Shown: positions 34,501 to 45,025, counted from the stretch's first letter. The stretch: 64,000 bases of DNA from Petrosia ficiformis (GCA_947044365.1 OX345636.1:37349212-37413211); one strand, 5' to 3'. A program made the numbers and translations. The notes: a model not told the origin generated them from the letters alone.

Positions 34501-37500
34501 ACACTTGTCCAAAAAAATAAACACTTTTGCTTTGGAACAACCCTAAAATTAGTTAGCTTGTTCTCATACAACTACTAGTTACATCACACCTGTCAAGTGT
34601 AACTTGAAACTAATATTATATATATATATACGGCCAGATTTTCATATGTATGTAACGTAACCTGAGTTAATGTATTCCATTGTATATTAGAACCATTATA
34701 TTACATGTGTATAACAAATAATATATAGTCACTTACACGATCTTGTATGTTGATATGAGCACCACATCTTACCATCAGGTCTACAATTTTGATTTTATAA
34801 TTAGCAGCTGCTTTATGCATCAAACTCCACCTCTGTATAATAAATAAGAACATTACATGTACATGTAATAAAAACTAGTATACAATAATTAATAGTTTCA
34901 CTGGTAAATGATATTCATAATAATGTCAATTGATACTATACATATACAAATACTTATCACATGTGTATAATAAAATCATGTCATATCCATACTTGACTTC
35001 ACTATTTATGAATCAGGGCAGTGGTCCAATTAGACAAACACTTACACATAAACACATATACTTCATCATTTAGATACATGTATATATATACATGTATTAT
35101 CAATAACACTGAATATTCAGGATGGTAGGAAGTGAAGGTATAGTATCACTGAATCAAAGCCCATCCATACTACACTGAATATGATGATTAATGCGAATAT
35201 GTTGTACTGTATATTTTGAAGTTTATAATGCACACATATACAACAGATTATATCATTAACCACAATGTACCTAACGAGTTTTCTAATCTTTTAAAACCAA
35301 ATTACACTCAAATCCTGGGTATTGAAGTCTTCTTTGGTTTTAGAAGATCATTGTCACCTTTTGATGAACTAGTCGCTAATTTATATTCTGAACTAAGTGT
35401 GTGTATATGATAATGAATCTCTGAGAGAAGTAACTAGATTGTTGTATCAGTTTTTATAAATATATTGGAATATCACAACAGTTCTAATATAAACCATGTA
35501 CCATATACTAGGGGAGTCTGGGAAATACACACCAAGGAAAATGTTGAACTTGGATATCATAGTATCCCACAAGGTGGTAACATCATTCAATATGCCTTCC
35601 ACAGTACAAATCACTGACCTAAATGTGTTATCCTGTATATACACATTCAATGACTAATAATATTATTATGACCTGGAGCTATACAATTGGACATATGAAC
35701 ATTGATCATTCATGTGTATACATACATGTACATGATAACTCAGGTCTATGCTATAAATATAACATATCAGTGTTTCTGATAAGGTTATATATATGGTGCA
35801 CCATTTGCCCAAAGAGCTTCTTATTTGGCATGGACTGCACAGTTCTCTCTTTGAGCCAGATGGCACAGTTAATTTAATTTGTTAATTGGGTAAAGATGTA
35901 TTTCCAATGTGTATATAGTAATCATTGTTGAACCAATTTGGCCCATGCTTCCAAACAACATAACATATTAAATACTAATTCAATAAACATAACTCACCAA
36001 AAGATTATGATATTCAACAAAGAAATATGCTTTATAATTACATGTAATTACTTTACACAGGTTAGTGATACAATAGTAATAGTAGTTAAATAGTGGAATG
36101 GGCTAGATGTGTGTGTGATTTATCCTTTAGAGTTTTAGAACAAAACTCTAACCATATTATTAGTAAATGAAAACCAGGCCTAACATCTATATGAGCTACA
36201 TTGTATATCGGTACAGACAATCTGTATGCATGCATACATGTGTATCAATGTGTACGCATATATTTGTGTGAGTATGTATGTATGTTTGTAAATACATGTT
36301 TGTATGAGTGTATGTGTTTATGTTAGTGAGACAATAAAGGCAATATGTGTATGAATAAATACTAGATAATGTCATACGTATACAATATATTTGACCTAAA
36401 CAATTACAAGTTGTTGAAAGAGTATACTATGAGGTTAATAAATGAATTTAAAATGAACATTTTGCCAAACACTGAATTCTTATAATAACATACATCAACT
36501 ATACTGTTGATTTGCTTTGTTTGTGTCATAATTCAATAGATTATAATTATTGTACAGCAATTAATTCACCAGGTTGTAGTGAAAAGCATGCCCTCATGAA
36601 TAACTAATAAGCCAAACATTGCAGTACACTATGTATGCCTATTTCCTTTTGTAAGCCCCTCTCCCCCTACCAAACAATAACTTCCTGCCTATACCATTTA
36701 TCATGGAAGCAATCATAGGGAGGGAGAAATGAAAATATTGATATTAAACATTGTTAACGAACTTAATAATGAAGACAGTGTTCACAATAATGAAATAATC
36801 CTTGTCAGTATATCCACAATCAAATTACCACAAATAACATTTCATAATATCTATAATTATTAATTATCAAATCATAATATGTATGGAATATGTACAATTA
36901 AAGAAACATGATATTTTCACTATTAATTTATAGGATGACACTTACTAAATAAGATACATCGTTTCTCCAATTGAAATCTGTTTTAGAATCCCTCAAGAGT
37001 GATTCTACTTCTTTCTCATCTGCGTAATGAATTGACCAATAGATCCTCATATTCTGTATAGAGAGTGGAATATCAATACATTATCCTGATATACATGTAT
37101 ACATTAACTTCCACTTCCATATATCCCTACATAAGTACTTACACTGCTATAAAACAAAATACAAAGAGCTGTACATATGTAGGGTTATATGGAAGTGGTT
37201 TGTTTAATTTTGGGTCCTATGTTAGTTTCCCAACCTTGTTCACATGCTTTTTTGGTTTTGACATCCCTACATCTTTCATTTTATTGAAAATGTTTTATAT
37301 TATTCCTGTTTCCATTTTTTTTTCTGAGTGGTGCAAATATTTTTTGCAGAAAACTGGTGTAAGTTATATATCATATGAAATCATACAATCATAAATTCAT
37401 TTAACTTTGTTCATCAATGAAGGTCAGTCTTTTGTATTATTACATTGATTATCACTCTCTTTCACTTACAGATGATATATATTCTCTATTTCACTTAAAG

Positions 37501-40500
37501 CACTGTCTGCAGTCCTACAAGTAGTATTTCTCACTGTGTCAACCATTCAGTATTCTAATGCTTATCATAGTATATAATACTATTATTCAATGGCTTTAAT
37601 ATTATATTCATTATTATAAGAATATACTTATGACAACAAGCACTTTCTACTTCCATGTTGGGTAACTAGAAAACATGGACTGCAGATCACGGATTACGGA
37701 TCAAATGAACTATGAATTTTGTTAAGATTATGTGATAAGCACATAATAAATGTCACTAAATTAGCTTTAGTGGATTGTTACAATTAAGGCGATAGGGACG
37801 AGCTTGCAGTGTGACCCATTTATATGATCATGAGCGCAGCGAGGCAGTATTCTTATCATTTTTAAGGTTCAATCACTATGTGGTGAACCTGTGTTTTCTT
37901 ATTTCCCGTTTCCCATTTCTTATTCCTCTTTTTATACAATAAAAGTGTCACATGATGCCCAGCAGTGTCACATGACATCAGTTCGTAATCCGTGATCCAC
38001 AGTCTGTGTTTTCTATTTACCGTTCCATGTTCAGAGTAAACAAATGCGCATGTGTAATTAATTACACATGGCTCGATTAATGAATACACTTAGGAAAATA
38101 GCGTCCAAATCGAAATCAAATCTAGACACTCTTCTTTCATTAAGAACAATCTTTGGCCATGTAGAAGGTGTTGGTATAAAACACTAGATATGAATGAGTA
38201 TGTGTGTATTAAAACCTATCTGTATAATAATACCAGAGGTTTCAGCTCATCACTGAAACATCAACTGAAATGTATGGGCGGCCATTTTTTACCGTGCCAT
38301 CCCTACATAGAGAGTACTACCGTTATCTCTGATATACATGTAACCAGTATAAATACACTCTATTATTGGTTTATGTAAACTGTATAATATACTTATGTAT
38401 CATAATTTTATAAGTATCACAGACTACGGTAGTACTCTTGATCTCTGCTAACATTAATGTGACTAATGTGACAAGGACTACTGTGAGTGTAGTGACAATG
38501 GTGACTGTATTGAATAATATTCAAAGTAATGATGTTGATAATAATTATTATTTATTTTGTACTATTACGTGTACTACTCATATGCCTAGTATTAATGTAT
38601 ATAAATGTACTATTATGTGTACCCCTCATATGCCTAGTATTAATGTATATAAATGTACTATTATGTGTACTACTCATATGCCTAGTATTAATGTATACAA
38701 ATGTACTATTATGTGTACTACTCATATGCCTAGTATTAATGTATACAAATGTACTATTATGTGTACTACTCATATGCCTAGTATTAATGCATATAAATGT
38801 ACTATTATATGCCTAGTATTAATTTACTATTATGTGTACTACTCATATGCCTAGTATTAATGTACTATTATGTGTACCACTCATATGCCTAGTATTAATG
38901 TATATAAATGTACTATTATGTGTACTACTCATATGCCTAGTATTAATGTACATAAATGTACTATTATGTGTACTACTCATATGCCTAGTATTAATGTATA
39001 CAAATGTACTATTATGTGTACTACTCATATGCCTAGTATTAATGTATATAAATGTACTATTATATGCCTAGTATTAATGTACTATTATGTGTACTACTCA
39101 TATGCCTAGTATTAATGTATATAAATGTACTATTATATGCCTAGTATTAATCTATATGTGTACTACTCATATGCCTAGTATTAATGTACATAAAATGTAA
39201 GTGTTATTGTTTATGTAATGCTCATATACCTCCGTGTTATAAGTATTGTATAAGTTCTCACTCAATTATGAGCATCATTATATATATGCAGATCCGCCTC
39301 GCCTCACTTAAAGTAGATATAATTAGCTTAGAAAGTGAACATATCAAGCTTAATTGCATAGACAATTTGTAAAATACATGAAATACAACAAACAAAGGGG
39401 ATTAATTGTTGTATTAACTTCAGAACTCTCTGGTTAGCATAGGCGGATCAGCCACATGTATATATAACTGTAGCATGGAATCACCTGGGCTCATGGAATC
39501 AACAAGGGAAAGGAGAAAAAGGCTAGATAGGGATAGGAGATGTTCTCATCATGAAAATGTGGACTTAACGTGCTCTGAGTGCTAGGCTGTTTCTTGGAGT
39601 ATTGATGAAGAATCTTCCCTCGTTTGCAGTTGAAAGGTCTGCCTAGCAAAATTACATTCCCTCTAACTCCAACAGTCACTTCTGTTAGACAGAAGACCAT
39701 ATAAGAAAGCCAGATCTAGAAGTACCAAAATCATGCTCTGTTAGCTGCAGGCAAGGCAAGTGTCTAAAGTCTTGCTATCATGACTCCATGTTTCATTACA
39801 CCCACAACTAATTATTGTTGTGTTAATTGCATGCAAACAAAATATATACGCTAATGCTGAGACCACACTGCAAGATTATATGCCTCGCGCTAAAGTGCTC
39901 GGCAATTATTGTGTATTATAAACATTATTATTATCTGTGGTTTGTATATAGTATTATACTAGTTTGTTAAGGTAATACATGTATATCCACATTATTATCC
40001 TCATATGTACAAACAACCCTTTTGGCTTCCCAAATCATTATGTTGTTAATCATTGTCTGGTCATGATATTCAATAAACCATTTTGTTTGAAGTATTTCAA
40101 AAAGATTATCCCAGGGTAATCTAATAGAACTACTAATATAAGTTACATGTAAGATATGTGGTAATAACCTGTCATATCATATGGTGTAATCATTAGTATT
40201 CATATTTGTGGTTAACATAATCAATTATTGGTGAACTAGTCACTTAAGATACATGACTATTAGTTGACTAGGAAATATCTACTATTCACTTGAGCCATAG
40301 TACATGTACATTAGAATGAGAGATTGCATGTGTGTGTATGGATGTGTGTGTATTTGTGTATGCATGCATTTGTGTTCATTTGTGTGTGTTATCTCAATGT
40401 AGATTAAAATAATGTGAGTACATGTATACATGTAATTATAATACATAATAATAATATTGTAATAAAAATTGACAAACATGACTTCACTCATAATTACATG

Positions 40501-43500
40501 ATTATAGATATTACACATTTTGAAAAGCATAAACTAATAAAACTGGTCTCAATAAACAAAAGCTTACATTGAGACACTCATTATTCTGTTATTATGTATA
40601 TACATGTAATACCATTTAAATGTGATATCTAAGAAGATTAATAGTGACTCTTCCTGTATACAATTACCTTCCTGTAGTGTGAGTTTGTGCTTTTAACTAA
40701 GTTATAAATATCATCAGGGGACTGAGTCAGTCCAAACAGGTTTGATTACTGGTGTGTGTATTTGGGCATAGATTCTAAACATTACGTAAATGGGATTGTA
40801 AAAAGCACCTGATCCCATGGTGCATGTGGAAAGATTTGTTGACACAATATTAAATATTAATTTGAAATGATCTCACCTTTTTAATTTAATTACATGTATA
40901 ACTACAGTAGTAAAAAAGTTGTAATTACTATAACACTTATACCACAATTTACTAAAGTCCTGATGAGAACATGTACTGACTCACTATACTAATTAAACCA
41001 AAATATCTATCATACTATATACTATATATAGGGACACTGTAAATGCAATTAATGAAATGCTTACATTAAAACACTTGTTGTTACATCATTTTGTACAGAA
41101 AACTAACTAAATGTGGTATCTAAGAAGCTTTCTACATGTACAAAACAGGTTAGTGTATAAAATGATAGAATAATGAACATTTCAATAATGTTTATGCTAT
41201 TTTACTGGTAGTGTCCATTCTGACTATATCACATACATTTGTATAATCATCAATAGATTATATTTTGATCCATATCACTAATTTTATGAGACAGGCATAT
41301 ATTAATTATTAAAAGATAAATGGATAACAAAACTACAATATATATCAAAAACAACTAACATGAGAATACGTCTTATCAGGGAATGCTACCACAAGGTGTT
41401 TTACTGCATCTTCATCTTTCCTTTTATAGGCATCCCTCAGGTCATCATTCTATAGTACAGAGTATTTCAAAATAATTAAAATCACAAATACTAATTAATA
41501 AAATACTAAATACAATTATCATTCAGAATTGGTCTAGTTACCAAACTATTAAACAACAGATTTAACAAAGGACTGTTTTCAAATATCGCTGACTATATAA
41601 TAATTCATTTGCAATTATGTGAAAATGTTTTGAGTGATCTTCTTGTATCAATAATAAATCATGATACATACATGTGTTGATAAACTATCTGAATATTATC
41701 ATTTTCAGTTATGTCACATGACTTAGTCTATATTCTTTATGTATAATAATAGCTAGTATCTTGAGTATCATAATATCAACTAAAGACACTGGAACTACAC
41801 TGATGATGAGTGGTGATTACATGAAACAAACATCTTCCAAATAAGAGAAAAGGGATGTTGATTTAGACACAACACATAATAATTCTATAATAATCATTCA
41901 AATTATATTAATTGTAATATATTATTATGATCAAATATATATAATTATGATCAATGTGCACTACCTAAAAATTTCTATTTCCTGTATTCAACAGTTTCTA
42001 GATTGTAACAGAAAGCAACAAAATATGTCTCTACCAGATTCTACATGTATACATAAATGTATACACCAACTATAAATTAACATTACTATAATTATGTTGT
42101 ATTTAAAGCTCATGTAATTATGAAACATACATTTAGTATCAGTTATCAAGTAAACCAGTCTGGTCTATACATGTGATATGTATAACATGATCTGTTAATC
42201 ATATCAACTATCAACTAGTAAATATAATATAAAGTGTATCTATAGAACTGAATATATACTTAAATATTAATGGGTTATATTAATCCTTATTCAGTTACAT
42301 AATTTTATTTTCATTACATTATTACTAATAGACTACATAAATCAATACTGATTTCTTTTCTTGGTAGGTAATGTTTACAAGTAATTTTGATATTGATTAA
42401 CATGTACATAGCTAGTACATGTAGAGTTACATGTATATAAATTACATGTCATAATAATGAATTGTCAATTAATACATGTATAATGTACATGTATTTCAAA
42501 CATATATATGTAGTATATATAATTATGTCATAGTACCATAATTACATGTACATACATGTACAGTACTGACTTCATGTGGAGTACAACATGTTATTTGTTA
42601 TTATTAGTACAAATTCCTGTACATACTAATTACTCTGGCACATCTGTTGTTTTCATAGATGTTAGATGATGTATATCACAGGTTGTACCTATAATACTAT
42701 GCTATATAGCTACATTGGTGTTTCATCAAGAAGGCTACTTTACTTTTGAAGTTATAAAACAAGTTCTGTGCACTGGTCTATTATTACAGTTATTTACTTT
42801 TCAAATTGTTTTTTTTTCTGGGAAATAAGAATCTATTTATAGTACATGCAGTAAATTTCGCTCAATCTGTGGATTCCAATTGAAGTTACACACTCTTTTC
42901 CCTCCCTCTCTATCATGTGGTCTTAACAAAATAACATCATTTTAAATGGAATAGGGTTGGTTGAAGAGGGGTGGATTACTTTATCAAGGATCTAAATCCT
43001 AGCCTCCTAATGGTGCCCAGAAATGAATGATAGTGCTCATAGGAACTAGGATCAGCTTGTACACAGGTGTTACATTTAAAACACTGGTACCAGTGGTACA
43101 GGAAACAACAATCTTTCAATTGTTGATTCATTGATTATTGAACCACAGCACTAGACAAAACTAATCTAAAACTTATTTACAACTTCATTAAGATAATCAT
43201 GTCATGTACAAGTCTATGAAAATCTTCAGACATCTTCACATGGAGGTACCATACCCATTAACAAACTGAAAATGAAAAGTTAAGTTTCTCCAAAACTGTA
43301 CAGCTTGTAAACCACACCCACAATACTTGTAGACCTATGCAGAAGCCATAAAATTATTTATATAATTCTGAATACAGTATTTACAATGTAGATTCAAATG
43401 TTTAATAAAGAGAAATTAGGTCAACACAAAAATGACAAAACACATGAACCCATTGGATCATGTGACTTCAATCATACACATGGAGACTACATAACTTTTA

Positions 43501-44386
43501 AATGCTTGCCCTTGAAGTGCCTGCAAATGGCTAGCCAGTGCCAGTGCCAGTAGAAAACTACCATAATAGACTTAACATGTGAATTGTTATACACATGTAA
43601 GTAAGTGTTACTTGCTCCCTCACAAATGGGAGGTGACCAGACTTGGGGTCAAATACTTTAGTATTTGTATTTAGTCGTATTTAAATACTTTAAAAAAGTA
43701 TTTGTATTTGTATTTGTATTTGTATTTCAAGTTTTTAGGAAACTGAGTATTTGTATTTGTAATTGAAATACTTTGGTCAAACAAGTATTTAGAGTAGTGT
43801 AAAATACAGTGAATTACAAGTTTGAAGTAGACTGTTAAAAATTACTTTTAACACTTTTGGTGATTATTAATAGGCACAATTGTGCATTGTATATAATCTG
43901 TCAAGTCTACACCTGTGGTGATCTAGTAAGTAATAAGTAATGGCTGCCAGTGTCAAGTCTACACCTGTGGTTTTTGAGCAATTTGAAGTACCAAATAATG
44001 TTCAAGGCCAAATGCAAACACTGTTCAGCTTCAATATCTGGTTCAACAAAAGCAACATCTAATTTCTTGCTTCACCTCAAGGTAAAATAGTTATGGCTAT
44101 ATATACTGATTACATTTGGACATGAGAAAGTATTTGTAGTTGTATTTGAAATACATTTAATGTATTTTGTATTTCAAATACAAGAAAATTGTATTTGTAT
44201 TTGTATTTTGCAAATTGAAAAGTATTTGTATTTGCACTGAATTGAAATACTTCCTGTTGTATTTGACCCCAAGTCTGGAGGTGACCCTATTACACTGAAA
44301 AATTCTGTCTCGGTATATAATTTATAATTACGTATAATTCCACTCACCAGCTTCTCCTTCTCCATCTCCTTCTCCCAATAAGACAT
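16249..44386 (-). CDS. Gene 1: ankyrin repeats - Roco-like GTPase - CARD-like protein (12 exons)
   Basis: Twelve exons join without a frame break to give about 1023 residues. Residues 1-61 are an N-terminal segment. Residues 62-187 are ankyrin-type repeats, mostly one per exon (TPLHVAARWNHKDVV is the clearest). Residues 188-224 are a charged linker. Residues about 225-890 are a GTPase exon with P-loop GAPAAGKS (256-263), switch II DSGGQPQF (409-416), a G4-like TRLD (497-500) and a COR-like region. The last about 116 residues look like a CARD/death fold. Ankyrins bind partners, Roc-COR GTPases switch and dimerise, and CARDs recruit signalling proteins, so a cytosolic cell-death or immune adaptor is likely (inference). 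LRRs and a kinase, usual in many Roco proteins, are absent. The ATG at 44386 follows an in-frame stop ten codons upstream. Introns carry BEL/Pao, hAT and satellite sequence. Confidence 0.85.
16793..16849. repeat. Small intronic hairpin
   Basis: GAGGTTTATGTGGAT and its complement ATCCACATAAACCTC lie about 25 bases apart. A copy is at about 4590-4650. They could be a MITE remnant or a structured RNA; I see no further evidence. Confidence 0.5.
17161..17214 (-). CDS. Gene 1 exon 11, linker
   Basis: Fifty-four bases, phase 1 in and out (TTATAG acceptor, G|GTGTGTTT donor). It encodes ASLDGKQGYKTPSNRNE and is conserved in copy A at 4955-5008. Confidence 0.8.
17319..19313 (-). CDS. Gene 1 exon 10, Roco-like GTPase (Roc and COR-like)
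   Basis: A single 1995-base exon, phase 1 at both ends (CCTTAG acceptor, CAG|GTAAAAT donor). P-loop GAPAAGKSS begins near 19221. Switch II DSGGQPQF is at about 18739-18762. The G4-like TRLD differs from the THLD seen in copy A. A proline/serine/lysine-rich insert (about 18793-19005) separates P-loop and switch II. A winged-helix COR-like part follows (GILRKKFVEELF, LLEYLRIANLID). The tail has LLVVDQTSWFELYFSGEI, as in the C-terminal COR subdomain. It is an intact 1.99 kb open frame. Confidence 0.88.
20279..20606. repeat. Long inverted repeat (foldback element) in gene 1 intron
   Basis: Two arms of about 145 bases with roughly 30 bases between them. The left arm ends ...CCACTTCCATATAACCC; the right arm starts GGGTTATGTGGAAGTGG and continues as the complement of the whole left arm, to ATAATAAAAAA. 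Copy A keeps only the inner part of the right arm. Confidence 0.75.
20770..20935. repeat. Minisatellite, TGTTGATACAAGTGG-type units (copy B)
   Basis: About five to six imperfect units built on GCTGTTGATACAAGTGGCTT. This is the copy-B equivalent of 8487-8628. Confidence 0.75.
21578..21646 (-). CDS. Gene 1 exon 9, acidic linker
   Basis: Sixty-nine bases, phase 1 in and out, bounded by TTGCAG and GTACTAAA. It encodes DIKREVFKQDEANVNKPDET. It matches the role and phase of gene 2 exon 49613-49657, not its sequence. Confidence 0.7.
21714..23215. repeat. 1.5 kb satellite of 9-bp units (GTAATACAA)
   Basis: More than 150 tandem 9-base units, GTAATACAA, with variants CTAATACAA, GTAATACAG and AGAAATACAA. 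The left third has a higher-order pattern of about 120-180 bases marked by CTAATATAACTAATACAAAAGTAATAAAAG. Nine bases is a multiple of three, so long hydrophobic ORFs appear in several frames; these are not genes. It lies in the intron between gene 1 exons 9 and 8. Confidence 0.95.
24265..24737. mobile_element. hAT-type non-autonomous element, 473 bp, perfect 8-bp target duplication
   Basis: Ends are CAGGGTTGTGTG (24265) and CACAACCCGG (ending 24737), with CCAAAGAC directly outside both (24257-24264, 24738-24745). Subterminal repeats of GTGCTTAAG and its complement occur at both sides. No transposase coding was seen. It lies in gene 1 intron 8. Confidence 0.85.
24834..24876 (-). CDS. Gene 1 exon 8, lysine-rich linker
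   Basis: Forty-three bases encode KKQKVDKHLDKPRP and end in phase 1 at a perfect donor, G|GTAAGTAA. Gene 2 exon 49781-49817 differs by a two-codon length change. Confidence 0.8.
25027..25204. mobile_element. Short TIR insertion, 178 bp, with paralogous empty site
   Basis: Ends CAGGCTTTCATTTA and TAAATAAAACCCTG are inverted repeats of each other with two mismatches. The homologous intron of gene 2 (about 49965-49985) reads straight through as TATATAGTATAGTGTAATGA without the insert. This gives an empty site. The CAGGG-type ends suggest hAT, but the flanking duplication is blurred. Confidence 0.65.
25284..25358 (-). CDS. Gene 1 exon 7, capping half-repeat
   Basis: Twenty-five codons, phase 0, between TTTACAG and GTGTGTAA. 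DGDIALDIAKRIKKEKCVNI reads as the first two helices of a final ankyrin repeat. The gene 2 counterpart is 50042-50116. Confidence 0.85.
26292..26390 (-). CDS. Gene 1 exon 6, canonical ankyrin repeat
   Basis: Exactly 33 codons (99 bases), phase 0, bounded by TTATAG and GTTAGTTC. It begins GDTPLHVAARWNHKDVVEVL, a textbook repeat. Gene 2 has two tandem relatives of this exon (53130-53228 and 55000-55098). Confidence 0.9.
26391..27860. other. Gene 1 intron, no recognised gene
   Basis: AT-rich intron between exon 6 and the BEL/Pao element. It contains a stretch (CTAAGAAGATTAACAATAG, about 27195) that recurs near 40630 and 41105, so a diverged interspersed repeat is likely. No coding frame was recognised. 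Confidence 0.5.
27861..28136 (+). repeat. 5' LTR of BEL/Pao element
   Basis: It starts TGTTTGTGC and ends GTATACA. It shares long stretches with the 3' LTR, for example TTCTAGAATATTCCATTCTG. Confidence 0.75.
28235..33370 (+). pseudogene. BEL/Pao gag-pol remnants
   Basis: Gag pieces are at 28235-28483 and 28471-29100, including the VPIFDGNILSWKTFWEQF motif typical of BEL gag. A cysteine-rich patch near 29500 fits a zinc knuckle. A protease-like AVLDSASCALFVSE lies near 29715. Reverse transcriptase/RNase H pieces run from about 30060 to 31800, including DNPADCESRGL near 31765. Integrase runs from about 32490 to 32800, with KAVHLEIVLDFTSEA. Frame changes and stops occur at many points, for example 28481, 28981, 29754, 30298 and 32711, so no product can be made. 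Confidence 0.8.
33460..33718 (+). repeat. 3' LTR of BEL/Pao element
   Basis: It matches the 5' LTR with scattered substitutions and small indels and ends GTAAACA. The first base pair of the expected TG start appears mutated. Confidence 0.7.
33755..34134 (-). repeat. Interspersed repeat with ATCCCTAT...AGGGAT ends
   Basis: This is the inverse orientation of the repeat at 53513-53870. It shares GGAACTAATAGCT and GCTGGACAC with that copy. It starts 36 bases after the retrotransposon 3' LTR. Confidence 0.65.
34737..34832 (-). CDS. Gene 1 exon 5, ankyrin repeat
   Basis: Thirty-two codons, phase 0, between ATTATACAG and GTAAGTG. SLMHKAAANYKIKIVDLM and the tail GAHINIQDR are a standard ankyrin unit. 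The gene 2 counterpart is 57668-57763. Confidence 0.85.
34833..36945. other. Gene 1 intron 4, homologous to a gene 2 intron
   Basis: Both ends match the gene 2 intron between 57763 and 59776 (for example TGTTTGTAAATACATGTTTG near 36290 and 59190). The middle parts are unrelated: here 35040-36230 has no recognised gene, while gene 2 has TIR elements. Confidence 0.6.
36946..37053 (-). CDS. Gene 1 exon 4, ankyrin-like repeat
   Basis: Thirty-six codons, phase 0, bounded by TATACAG and GTAAGTG. It includes YWSIHYADEKEVESLLRD. Gene 2 has a close copy at 59776-59880. Confidence 0.8.
37106..38330 (-). repeat. Inverted partial copy of the 7.2-8.25 kb repeat
   Basis: Read on the minus strand, 37106-37660 matches about 7650-8240 of copy A, and 38097-38330 matches about 7190-7400. 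The block between is different. The end at 38300 reads ACCGTGCCATCCCTAC, the complement of the copy-A end near 7211. It is a dispersed repeat of about 1.2 kb, possibly an old DNA transposon without recognisable coding. Confidence 0.65.
38559..39196. repeat. 48-bp minisatellite with shortened units
   Basis: Units carry ATGCCTAGTATTAATGTA and TACTATTATGTGTACTACTC in a 48-base period. Shortened units lacking parts of the period are interspersed. The period is a multiple of three, which creates artificial ORFs on both strands. It lies in gene 1 intron 3. Confidence 0.92.
39197..40667. other. Gene 1 intron 3, remainder
   Basis: A minus-strand open stretch at 39491-39700 (including GVRGNVILLGRPFNCKRG) has coding-like composition but no recognised family or clear splice sites. 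Otherwise nothing was recognised. Confidence 0.35.
40668..40721 (-). CDS. Gene 1 exon 3, probable short exon
   Basis: Eighteen codons in phase 0 (SPDDIYNLVKSTNSHYRK) between GACTCAG and GTAATTG. The acceptor lacks a clear pyrimidine tract, so it may be skipped. The frame is kept either way. A diverged copy at about 60.66 kb has in-frame stops. Confidence 0.5.
41360..41449 (-). CDS. Gene 1 exon 2, degenerate ankyrin-like helix pair
   Basis: Thirty codons in phase 0 between CTATAG and GTTAGTTG. DLRDAYKRKDEDAVKHLV has the spacing of an ankyrin repeat lacking the TPLH start. Confidence 0.7.
41450..43637. other. Gene 1 intron 1, TACATGTA-rich
   Basis: No gene recognised. Around 42390-42560 the palindromes TACATGTA and ATGTACAT recur every few tens of bases, the densest cluster in the window. 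Confidence 0.5.
43638..44277 (+). mobile_element. hAT-type element with BED zinc-finger remnant, perfect 8-bp target duplication
   Basis: Ends CAGACTTGGGGTCAAATAC and its complement bound 640 bases. GAGGTGAC lies directly outside both (43630-43637, 44278-44285). Internally, plus-strand sequence from the ATG near 43939 (MAASVKSTPVVFEQFE) leads, after a one-base shift, into KHCSASISGS and ATSNFLLHLK, a BED-type zinc finger as found at the N-terminus of hAT transposases. The catalytic part is missing. Subterminal GTATTT repeats flank both ends. Confidence 0.88.
44348..44386 (-). CDS. Gene 1 exon 1 (start)
   Basis: The ATG gives MSYWEKEMEKEKL and ends in phase 0 at a strong donor, CTG|GTGAGTGG. 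An in-frame TGA lies ten codons upstream, so this is the first possible start in this frame. Another frame of the same stretch is also open (LLKRVFPGQHVLLGEG) but would leave the join to exon 2 out of frame. A hAT-type element begins 70 bases into the intron. Confidence 0.65.
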
Positions 44387-45025
44387 GCTGTCCAGGAAAC
44401 ACCCTCTTCAGTAGTACATCATGATCAGCATAACATGACTAAAGTTGGATGAACATTCACCAAAAAAAAACATTCCAGCAGGCGGGGCATAAAACCTCTA
44501 TTATTAGAACAGCCACTATGATTAAAGCTATAATATAGTATAGTAAGTAAACTATAACTAAATTACACTGTTACAGGTCATAACTATAGCTAACTAAAAT
44601 GAAAATTGGCACTTTTAGATATACAGTTAACTAAACTGAACTAAAACCCTTTTAGTAAGCCTCAACTATAACTAAACTAAAAGTTTGAGAAACTAGTCAT
44701 ACTATAACTAAAATTTGGTCACTAAAAACATCAAATTAAAACAACACTAACATATATACCAGGGTTTGTTATTTGCATAAAAATATAAATTGCTGGTTAT
44801 ATATCTACCATATCAGTACATATATAACGAGCCTTTTCTATTTCCTTTCCACCACAACAAATGTAAATTACTAACTACATATTATATACCTAGTCTTCCT
44901 GCTTTATCAATATTCTATTTTGTTATTAGGAAAATAATGCTTAGACCCAACAACTTTATTAACCGCTATTCTTGACATTGTATGCAATACTGAATTACTT
45001 TATATTACATAACAATTCATACTGC

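Noticed and set aside
35216..35410. Plus-strand 64-codon ORF in a gene 1 intron
   Set aside because: No recognised motif, no splice context and AT-rich codons; probably chance.
38438..39109. ORFs on both strands with regular repeated motifs
   Set aside because: They are readings of the 48-bp minisatellite.
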